A stretch of 64,000 bases of DNA from Plecoglossus altivelis (lineage: Eukaryota > Chordata > Actinopteri > Osmeriformes > Plecoglossidae). Positions 55,101 through 64,000 of this stretch are shown here, in pieces. A model generated the notes under the pieces. The model saw nothing but the letters and a program-made list of their open reading frames with translations. It searched no databases and was not told the origin of the DNA. Location: positions 3,414,414 to 3,478,413 of the forward strand of contig BROE01000025.1 of assembly GCA_036571765.1 (NCBI GenBank), read 5' to 3'. The stretch's first letter is position 1. Every line of letters begins with the position of its first letter. A program made the position numbers and the translations under genes.

Positions 55101-55504
55101 CCCTTGACACCCCCCCCCCTGCGTCTGCACGCACCTGCCGACGTTTGTTTCGTCATCAGTCGCTGAGGTTATCTTTTCCGCCCTCCCCGTCTTCTCTCGC
55201 CCCCCCCTCCCTCCCCCCCTTCCCTCCCTCCCTCTCCACCCCCTCCCCTCTCGCGTCCCACAGGAGCAACTGTCTCTCTACCTCCTTTATTCGTCATACG
55301 GGGGAAACGCTAACGATTAAAAATGTAGACCTCGGCACCGTCAATAATTCATCGAGAGTGGCATATGTTAAATATCTGTTGAAAGCGTACATCTGATTTG
55401 TTTTGTAAACTCCACATGGGCGAGTGTGCGCCCGGAGGGTATTACTCTTCATTGGCCGGGCGACACTGGCAGGTAGAGAAGAAGAGCGGAGGATAATCAC
55501 CCTG

Positions 55505-55595
55505 GGTCCAGTTCCTCTGGTTATCCCTGGCTATCTCGGAGTGTCTCCGGTTATCCCCGAGCGCCTCTGGTTATCTCTGGTTGTTCCGGAGTATC
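55505..55595. repeat. About 21-bp minisatellite (CTCTGGTTATCCC)
   Basis: Four to five degenerate units of CTCTGGTTATCCCTGG / CTCCGGTTATCCCCGAG. Confidence 0.8.
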
Positions 55596-55846
55596 TCTTG
55601 GCTCTCTCTGGTCACCTCAAAGAGAGGCTGTGGGAGTGCGCGATAGACAATAGAGTTGACTTCAGTCAGCATGGTTGACGTCGATAATCGTCCAAATGCA
55701 GCGAAACAAACGCGCATCGGATCAAATCCGTTTGGGCTGATGCGTGGTTCTGCTCTTCGCAGCCAACAAACCAGCAGTGAAAAAGCAATTTCAGATCTCC
55801 TCTCCTCTCTCCTCCTCTCCTTTTCTCTTTGCCTCTCTTAGTAGCT

Positions 55847-55877
<31 letters not shown>

Positions 55878-56059
55878 GTAGAGTTGGGTAGCTTGTTAGT
55901 GCCCTCAAGGCCTAAGGCTCTTATTCAGAACTAACACGGAAGGTTCCTCCCCTTTGTTAGCTAAAGCAGACATACAGTACTGCACACAAAACTATGCAAA
56001 TGTTACAGTAAAGTCAAGATTGAAAATCAACATCATATATAAAGTTTTAGCTATGAGAG

Positions 56060-56130
56060 AGGAAAGAGGGAGGGAGGGAGAGGGAGGGAGGGAGAGGGAG
56101 GGAGGGAGAGAGGGAGGGAGAGATCGAAAG
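56060..56130. repeat. (GGGA)n microsatellite
   Basis: GGGAGGGAGAGGGAGGGAGG-type repeat. Confidence 0.95.
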
Positions 56131-56594
56131 AGAGACTCAGTGACTGAGAGAGAGAGAACTAAAAAGTGGAGATGATGAGACAAAGGGAAAAAGTGTGGTG
56201 GAGAGAGAAAAAGAGGGAGAGAGCGAGCGTCTAACACAGATCATGATTATCATGTTGGCAGGATCTTAAACATTAGACACATCAATAGTTTATAGGCCTC
56301 CATGGAGTTGGCGCTCAATTCCCACATCTATAAATTACTAAATAAGGACATTTACATCACCGGGACGCTGTTCACTTTCTCTCCTCCTCCCCCGTTCCTC
56401 GCCCGCTCCCTTTCTCTTTTCCACGCTTTTCCATCTTCCAACTTGCGGTCCACCTGGCCATCCAGAGCTTGCAAAGGAAAGAAGGCAGAACAAGTGAGGG
56501 AGGGAGGGAAACGGAGGGAATATAGGCGGGGATCAAATGGTTACTGACTGCAGGTGAGGAGGAGGAAGGGTCGGGAGGGAAGGGAGTGAGAGAG

Positions 56595-57263
56595 NNNNNN
56601 NNNNNNNNNNNNNNNNNNNNNNNNNNNNNNNNNNNNNNNNNNNNNNNNNNNNNNNNNNNNNNNNNNNNNNNNNNNNNNNNNNNNNNNNNNNNNNNNNNNN
56701 NNNNNNNNNNNNNNNNNNNNNNNNNNNNNNNNNNNNNNNNNNNNNNNNNNNNNNNNNNNNNNNNNNNNNNNNNNNNNNNNNNNNNNNNNNNNNNNNNNNN
56801 NNNNNNNNNNNNNNNNNNNNNNNNNNNNNNNNNNNNNNNNNNNNNNNNNNNNNNNNNNNNNNNNNNNNNNNNNNNNNNNNNNNNNNNNNNNNNNNNNNNN
56901 NNNNNNNNNNNNNNNNNNNNNNNNNNNNNNNNNNNNNNNNNNNNNNNNNNNNNNNNNNNNNNNNNNNNNNNNNNNNNNNNNNNNNNNNNNNNNNNNNNNN
57001 NNNNNNNNNNNNNNNNNNNNNNNNNNNNNNNNNNNNNNNNNNNNNNNNNNNNNNNNNNNNNNNNNNNNNNNNNNNNNNNNNNNNNNNNNNNNNNNNNNNN
57101 NNNNNNNNNNNNNNNNNNNNNNNNNNNNNNNNNNNNNNNNNNNNNNNNNNNNNNNNNNNNNNNNNNNNNNNNNNNNNNNNNNNNNNNNNNNNNNNNNNNN
57201 NNNNNNNNNNNNNNNNNNNNNNNNNNNNNNNNNNNNNNNNNNNNNNNNNNNNNNNNNNNNNNN
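56595..57263. other. Assembly gap (669 N)
   Basis: Run of N; its right edge runs into perfect (AGGG)n at 57264-57304, so a GGGA array probably fills at least part of it. Confidence 0.99.
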
Positions 57264-57304
57264 AGGGAGGGAGGGAGGGAGGGAGGGAGGGAGGGAGGGA
57301 GGGA
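57264..57304. repeat. (AGGG)n microsatellite at gap edge
   Basis: Ten AGGG units. Confidence 0.97.
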
Positions 57305-57319
57305 GAAGGACGGGAGGAT

Positions 57320-58100
57320 GAAAATGGTCCAAAACCGATTCTCTCGTTCAGGGGAGGGAAGAAGGAGAAAAAGCAAAGAGAACGCAATAGAAAACGTTGC
57401 AAAGACCTCGCACCTAAAAAGACACCCATAATTAATAGATGGGGCTCTCCGATACATATGAATAATGCACATTTTATATTCAAGAAAGCACAACCCATAG
57501 GGAGGGAAAGAAAGGAATCGTTCCCCGCCAACTAGAACCTTTGTAAAATGTAGCAAACTTTTAATAATTAATCCGCATAAACAAATACCACATGAATAAA
57601 GAACACTTATAAAGTCACCCGAGCCACAGGAGTTGGGCGAACTTCTTGCGCAACTTCAAGCCTCGACAGAAAGAGAGAAAGAGACAAAGAGAGAGAGAGA
57701 GAGAGAGAGGAGGGATGAGCAAAGGGGGGGGGGTGAACAGAAAAAAGTTTTTATCATGCGCTCTTCAAATTAAGCCAGTTGACGAAGTTGGCGGATCGCG
57801 TTTTCTCAAACGTTTTTCGTGGAGCGCGAGTGCGTCCGCTGCAGGTATCAGGATAACCTGAGGGAGAGGTCGACACTGACCCGGTGTCGTTACTTTGGTT
57901 CTGGAACTGTGGCGCTCTTTGGTTATCGGTTGCATTGTAATCCTTTGGTCTTTATTGGGATAGCTGACAAGAGCGATAACTCTGTGTGTGTGTGTGTGAG
58001 TGTGTGTGAGTGTGTGTGAGTGTGTGCGCGTGTGCCCGTGTGTGACCTTGAATTCCTGCTGGGCCTGAGACAGACCGGAAATCAAGGTCATTCATTAGCT
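57320..58100. other. Intergenic unique sequence
   Basis: AT-rich complex stretch at 57400-57650 (AATAATTAATCCGCATAAAC); GA tract 57665-57710; GT tract 57980-58040. Confidence 0.5.
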
Positions 58101-58177
58101 GCTGTTAAACACAACGTCAATTATGGAACAGAGCCATGAACGACTCTCTCTCCCGTTCCCTCCCGATCCCCACTCTC

Positions 58178-58225
<48 letters not shown>

Positions 58226-58399
58226 ACACACACCCTCTCTCTCTCTGTCACACACACCCTCTCTCTCTCTGTCACACACACCCTCTCTCTCTCTCTGTCA
58301 CACACACACCCTCTCTCTGTCGCACACACCCTCTCTCTCTATCTGTCACACACCCTCTCTCTCTCTCTGTCACACACACCCTCTCTCTCTGTCACACAC

Positions 58400-58433
<34 letters not shown>

Positions 58434-58625
58434 ACACACACCCTCTCTGTCACATACACACTCTCTCTCTATCACACACGTCTCTCTCTCTATCACACAC
58501 ACACGCTCTATCTCTATCACACACACACTCTCTCTCTCTATCACACACGTCTCTCTCTCTATCACACACACACGCTCTCTCTCTGTCACACACACCGTCT
58601 CTCTCTCTGTCACACACACATTCTC
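58178..58625. repeat. CTCTCT-GTCACACACACC minisatellite
   Basis: About 18 units of variable length alternating CT runs with GTCACACACA or ATCACACACG. Confidence 0.92.
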
Positions 58626-58902
58626 AGCTCTTGATTTTCCTTTTCCTCATTTCCTCCTGATTTTTTTCCTTCTTTTTCTCTCTCTCTTTTTACAGTACTC
58701 CCCCCAAACCCACACACACACACACATAATTATAATGATATTGAAGCAGAGACAAGCCTGTGAGTGTGTGTGTGTGTGTGTGTGGAGGTGTACGGCCAGG
58801 CAGTACTGTGAATATGTCAGAAGAGGTTAGTGTGTAGGGGGACAGGACACCCTAGAGTGTCCACATAGCTGTGCCCTAGGGCTGCCCTGACTGGAAATGA
58901 AC

Positions 58903-58903
58903 A

Positions 58904-58954
<51 letters not shown>

Positions 58955-58955
58955 A
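58903..58955. repeat. (CA)n microsatellite
   Basis: CACACA run ending in CACCACCACC. Confidence 0.95.
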
Positions 58956-59027
58956 CCACCATACACATCCACAAACGCACACCCAGTCACGTGCACACGC
59001 ACGCTACAGAAACAGCGGCTTCTGTGT

Positions 59028-59100
59028 AATGTAAGTATTCAGACCCCTTGACTTCGAACATGTTGCGTTGTGCCACAGAGTTATCGCAAAGGAACTCAAC
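59028..59100 (+). mobile_element. Tc1/mariner-like transposon remnant
   Basis: AAGTATTCAGACCCCTTGAC followed by a decayed TTGCGTTGTGCCACAG. This matches the start segment of fish Tc1 elements (GTATTCAGACCCCTTGAC..., CATTTTGTTACGTTACAGCC) from memory. No transposase frame nearby. Confidence 0.55.
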
Positions 59101-59850
59101 TGCAACCGCTGCCAATCGTTCTACGCTCATTTACCCATTTTACCAACGGTGAATTTAGTTTTCAGACGCGATCAAATATCTCCTTTGACGACAAATAGGC
59201 AAACGGGCGTTTCTCGTTCGCGCGGGTGTTCACGCCCCCGTTGGCGTCACGCTCCAAATGGTGACGAAGCGAACCCGGCGCTTTGCTCATCCGTCTACGA
59301 GTCCACCTGAGGCAAATACAATTGATCAAACGCAGTTTGCACACGGGCACACACCTGTGTGCGAAAGGCCCCCCCGCGCTCCACGAGACGTGTCAGGACA
59401 CGAACCGAGGTGTCGATCGGGGGGGGGGGCAGGGTTACGAAACTCCGTCTAAAGCTTGGAGCGTTCCCAGCAGCAAAGTGGCCTCCGAGCGGTGTGTTTG
59501 GCGAGCGCTAAGCTGCAGGAACACTATGGAACCGGGAGAGACTTCTCCCTGTAGCTAGCATTCCTCTGTATCCAATGACATTGTGTTGGAGAGGGCCAAT
59601 GTTCCACATAGCAAAAGGGAGGACGTTGTCTGCCCTATCTGTTTCATATCTAGTCAACAAGTATCCTACATGTAAAAAATGTGTCAGCAGTGTGTCCACT
59701 GCTTCACGAAGTTACAGAACTAATACTTCAGATTTGCACTCTCAAGTCCAGTCCTGGCCACTTTTTACAGGGTGTGTGATGTACTGTGTGGATGATGTCA
59801 GCTCAGTCTGAGCCGTTCAAGTCCGTTTTCCATTCTGGAGCCTCTCCTCT
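59100..59850. other. Intergenic unique sequence
   Basis: No gene or repeat recognised beyond a G run at 59419-59430. Confidence 0.5.
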
Positions 59851-59855
59851 CGTGA

Positions 59856-59897
59856 CCACACACACACACACGCACAGGCACACGCACACGCACACGC

Positions 59898-59950
<53 letters not shown>
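59856..59950. repeat. (CA)n microsatellite
   Basis: CA with CACACG interruptions. Confidence 0.95.
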
Positions 59951-59951
<1 letters not shown>

Positions 59952-60064
59952 GCCAATCTTACCAACAGTTTAATCCAGGCTATATCAGGACAGTTCCTTC
60001 ACAGCTGGAGGCTGGACTATTAAAGGGTTCATGCTCATCTGTCTTTCTGTTGGCTAACACAATG

Positions 60065-60540
60065 TGTCCTTTCTCTCTGTCTCTCCCTCTCTCCCTCGCT
60101 GTCCCTCTCCCTCCCCTCGCTTTCCCCCTGTCCCTCGCTTTCCATCTTGCTTCACCTCTCATGCTGGTGTCATCTCCATCTCTGTCCCTCACGCTCTCTC
60201 TATCTCTCTATTCCTCTCTTTCTCTCATTATGCCGCCTGTCTCCCATCAACTTTTCTCTTACTCTTTCTCATCCCAACTTCCCTATGTCTCTCCAACTAT
60301 CCCGCTCCCTCTCCTTCCATCCCTCTTCTTCTCTCTCATTCCATCTCTCTCCTCCTCCCTCTCCTTCCATCTCTTTCCTCCTCTCTCTCCTTCCATCTCT
60401 CTCCTCCTCTCTCTCCTTCCATTTCCCTCGTTCCAACTTTATCTGGGTTTTTTTTGTCTTGAAATCAATCTGGTTGACTAGTTGTGTCTCCTCTCTCTGT
60501 CTCTTTCTCTCTCTCTGTCTCTCTCTCTCTCATCTGAGCC
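60065..60540. repeat. CT-rich tract with CTCTCCTTCCATCTCTCTCC units
   Basis: Pyrimidine-rich. A 27-bp-type unit repeats about six times at 60300-60430. Confidence 0.88.
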
Positions 60541-60724
60541 AGGGATGGCAGGTTGGCATAAACATGAACACGGGAGGGCGTATCCACGGTGAGGTTTCCA
60601 CGGAGACCTGAGGTCAGGCAGGGTAATTGCTGTGTGCCAGGGAGGCCTGGAGAGCCAATCAAACGGACCAATCTCCAAAGACGCTGGAGTGGTAATATGT
60701 TAACGATATCCGTCCTTCGCAACC

Positions 60725-60960
60725 TCTCCTTCTCCCTTGCTCTCCTCCTCCCTCCCTGTCCGTCTGTCTGTCTGTCTGTCTGTCTATTTCCCCTCCCTCA
60801 CGTTCTCCCACTATGTCTCCTTTTTCTCTCTCTCACCTCTGTCTTTCTCTGCCACTTTCCTCCTTATTCTCCCTCTCTGTCCCCCATCTCGCGCTCTCTC
60901 TCTTTCTCTCACACTCTGTCTTTTACCCTATCCTCTCTTTCCCTCTCCTTCCTCTCTCCG
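60725..60960. repeat. CT-rich tract with (CTGT)n
   Basis: CTGT units at 60760-60785 and CT-rich remainder. Confidence 0.85.
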
Positions 60961-60974
60961 TCCCCCTGTCACCC

Positions 60975-61730
60975 CCCCCCCCAGTCCTAGTGTAATGACC
61001 TTGCACAAGGTAGAGACTGTGTAACCAACGTCTTTCTGTTTGAATATACCGTGTGCGATTAGGACGGCACAGTACTTTAACACTACCTCCATCTGTGCAT
61101 GTGTCTGTGTGCGCGTGCGCGCGTCCGTGTGCGCACAACACCTTTCAGGGAGAGCGTGAGAGCAGAGCAGCTGTACACTGTCTGAGAACACATGTTAGCT
61201 TTGGGTTTCCTCCTCAGATTGTTTGGGATGGGAATTTGGCAGCCTGCGCGCGTGGCGTCCGTGGGTGGGTTTGCCGCGAGCGTGCGAGTGAGCGCACGTG
61301 CGTGGAAGGGTGTGCGTGCGCGCGCGCGCGTCTCTGTGTGTGTTTCTCCGTCTCGCTTGTCTCGCGCCTCAGACGGTCGAACGCGGTCGGTCTCCTGGGC
61401 TCCCGACCCTCCCGACTCTCCTGACCCTCCCTCTCCGATAAGCCAAACTTCAAAAGGACACACACCAACACTTCTCGCTAACACCTCCCGGTGTGAACAC
61501 TCACCTCGCGGTGACAACGCACACCTTCCCCCTTACAAGCTCGCTGCTCGAAGAGGCGCGCGCGGAAGGGAAGATGGGAAGATAGGAAAGAGGGTCTGTG
61601 CGTGTGGCTGAGCAGAGCACCCAGCCCTTCTCTGCTCGGGCGGATTCGGAACGGAACAGACCTTTCGGAACGGTCCGTGTTGAGCTTCAAATAAAAATGG
61701 GATGTCTGGGACACGAGTATAAAATGATGT
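60975..61730. other. Intergenic unique sequence
   Basis: CG-containing GT runs at 61090-61140 and 61300-61345; no gene. Confidence 0.5.
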
Positions 61731-61739
61731 GTTTTCTCC

Positions 61740-61850
61740 CTTTCTCCCTCCTCTCTCTCTCTCTCCCCCTCTCTCTCTCTCTCTCTCCCTCTCTCTCTCT
61801 CCCTCTCTCTCTCTCTCTCTTTCTCTCTCTCCCTCTCTCTCTCTCCCATC
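61740..61850. repeat. (CT)n tract
   Basis: CTCTCT with CCC interruptions. Confidence 0.95.
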
Positions 61851-62129
61851 GAATAAAGACAGTCCTTCGTTTCGTACCATTTCTGTTTTCAATCGCTTGC
61901 TGAATCTGGAGGACGTCTCCATGGCCTCTACCCTCCCAGGGTGTCCAGCAGAATGACCGTTTAAATCAGATTAGTCGTGACAAGTCCGCTTCAGCCTCTA
62001 ATGAAAACACCTCTTTATCTGCTAAGCAAACATTTGAAGCCGGGGAGAAAAAAAAGGGGGAAACGACACTCTAATTACCACGAGAATAACTCAACTGAGT
62101 AGGTCGATGATGATAAACCAACAGTACAG

Positions 62130-62240
62130 CACACACACGCACACACACGCGCGCACGCACCCACCCACCCACCCACCCACCCACCCACACACACACACAC
62201 ACCCACACCCACACCCACACACACACACACACACAGGCAG
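62130..62240. repeat. CA and (CCCA)n microsatellites
   Basis: CACACG, then ACCC units at 62158-62190, then CA. Confidence 0.95.
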
Positions 62241-62508
62241 CAGTAGTTTGCACTAATGCAGCCACATGCAGTACTCTCACACACACACGCACACACGCAC
62301 GAAAGCATACACCAACGTACACGTAGCGAGGCGCACGTGCACGTAAACAAACACACACACGGTCTGCCTCGCTAATGAATGGTTTCGCTGCTTAAGAATG
62401 TTGTCCCGTTAGCCGTGACAGGGTCGCCGTGACGATGAGCAAGAGGAATGCCTAGGAAGAGAGCAGACGATATTGTTCGGCAGCGTCCATCCGAACGTCC
62501 CCCCCCCC

Positions 62509-62547
<39 letters not shown>

Positions 62548-62739
62548 ACACACTAACCTCGCTCTCCTCTCCCAGACCCCTGTCCCTCTTAGCTCTCGGC
62601 GCCCCCTCCAAGAACCCCCCACGGACCCTTGTTCAACTCCAACCCCCCCTATCGCCCATCCCCCCGGGGTCCCCCCGGGCCCCCCCACCAGACCCCCCCA
62701 GGCCAAGCAGGCTTGGGCTGACCAGCGCTGTGGCAGTGG

Positions 62740-62830
62740 GTTCCCAGGCCAGGCACTTGTCATGTAAATGAACAAGTCCAAACCAATTAGAGTAATTACA
62801 GCGCATCGTCTTTACTTCACTAAGTGAAGG
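62740..62830. other. Homeodomain-site-rich unique block
   Basis: CCAATTAGAGTAATTACAGC at about 62783-62802 has two ATTA/TAAT cores on opposite strands. Candidate enhancer element. Confidence 0.3.
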
Positions 62831-62950
62831 AGGGACGGAGCGAGCGAGGGAGAGGGAGGGACAGACAGAGGGAGAGAGACAGCAAGAGAGAGGCAGGGAG
62901 ACACAGTAAGAGAGCGGGAGGAAGGAAGGAAGGAGGGAAGGGAGAGGAGA
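62825..62950. repeat. GA-rich tract
   Basis: GAGGGAGGGACAGACAGAGG-type repeat. Confidence 0.85.
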
Positions 62951-63409
62951 GATGAGAAGCTCTCAGTCCGGCTTTTCCTGGCCTGTCTTGGGTCTCGGTC
63001 TAGACGTGCGTGTGCGGGTGTGTGTGGTTTATGGGGATTTGCTCATAACGTTTCTCGGCTTCCGGAAAAGAGCAGACAAGCACACGAGCAGTCAAACAAG
63101 GCATGTACATTTGCATGTCTCTGTGTGCGTGCGTAAATGTGACCGTGCGATGCGTGTGTATGCGCATGTGTTGTGTGTACAATTGCATGTGCGACCGCGT
63201 GTGTGTGACGGTGTGTAAGCATCAAGAGAGAGGGAGGGGGCCCGTACAGCAGGTGGTGAGGCTAATGGAGCCCCCTCTGGCCTAGGAGAGTTGGGGTCGG
63301 AGGGGGGTGAGGGGGTGAAGGGAGGGGGAATGGGCGTGCGAGGAGGGGGGTCGACATGTATCTTGACTGTCGAAGCTGAGGCTGAGAGCTATTGAGGGTC
63401 AGACAGACG

Positions 63410-63510
63410 GAAGGAAAGAGAGAGAGAGAGAAAAGCAAGATGGGCGGGCGACGCGAGACACAGAAAGAGAGAGAAAGAGAGAGAGAGAGATTGAGAGAGA
63501 GCGAGAAGGG
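63410..63510. repeat. GA-rich tract
   Basis: GAGAGAGA with short interruptions. Confidence 0.9.
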
Positions 63511-63631
63511 GGGGAAGGTGCAGTCAAAGGCCTGGGGGGGGGTGGGGTCCATCTCCCACTTACTGTGGTCAGTCATTCAGCGATCTTAGTGTACCTCTCA
63601 GACATCCATACCCCCCCACTCTCTTTTGAAG

Positions 63632-64000
63632 TACTGTGTGTGTGTGTGTGTGTGAGTGTGTGAGTGTGAGGACCCTCAGAGAGCTAGAGGGTGGATGCTC
63701 AGCCCTTGTACACTCGGCTGGGAGTATTGGAGGCACATGAAGCGATCTGGTTAATGCTACAGAGCCTCACCTCGTGATGGCTGGGATCCCCTGAGGTCAC
63801 ACACACACACACACACCCCACACACACACACACACTCCTTCAATATTATTTAGTCCATGAACAATATCCAGCACGTTGAAAAGAGGACGTTGCAACAGTC
63901 CTTGCCAAGATACGGTGAACACAACACATGCCCTAGAAGCTTTGCTGCCAGGCTAACCCCCCCCCTCCTGCCCCGCCCCGCCCCAACACACACACACACA
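63632..64000. repeat. GT and CA runs at window end
   Basis: (GT)n 63637-63670, (CA)n 63797-63836 and 63986-64000; unique sequence between. Confidence 0.85.

Noticed and set aside
56372..57556. Long frames across the second gap
   Set aside because: Open only because N codons have no stops; flanks are GGGA repeat.

Overview
The window is vertebrate nuclear DNA, almost certainly from a ray-finned (teleost) fish. The grounds are split genes with short GT-AG introns, very dense CA/CT/GT microsatellites, tRNA-derived SINE remnants, a Tc1/mariner remnant, and two vertebrate genes whose residues can be read exon by exon. Two runs of N (13875-14497 and 56595-57263) are assembly gaps, both inside tandem repeats.

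Left part (148 to about 15.5 kb, + strand): the 3' two thirds of TRPM6, a Mg2+/Ca2+ channel fused to an alpha-kinase. The 5' end lies outside the window. I could place 27 coding exons with consistent phases, giving 1523 codons including the stop. They cover the end of the TRPM homology region, S1-S6 with the pore, the TRP helix, the coiled coil, the Ser-rich linker and the whole alpha-kinase domain with its zinc site. The last exon encodes an unusual acidic/lysine-rich tail made by a 39/42-bp coding minisatellite that runs into the first gap.

Middle part (about 15.5 to 38.1 kb, - strand): RORB, the retinoid-related orphan receptor beta, complete in ten coding exons (476 residues). It is tail-to-tail with TRPM6, and the opposing poly(A) signals lie about 30-110 bp apart. 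The first coding exon holds only two codons plus one base (M-R-), followed by a 13.7-kb intron. About 0.77 kb upstream of the first DNA-binding exon is a candidate alternative first exon. Its putative promoter carries three CRX/OTX-type sites and an NRL/MAF-like site, which fits a photoreceptor-type RORB promoter.

Right part (38.1-64 kb): no protein-coding gene seen. It is the region upstream of RORB, a mixture of microsatellites, minisatellites, a SINE, a Tc1 remnant and several stretches of complex unique sequence that could be conserved enhancers. TRPM6 next to RORB is also the arrangement in mammals (human 9q21), which supports both calls. The two genes are not known to act together; the linkage looks like old synteny.
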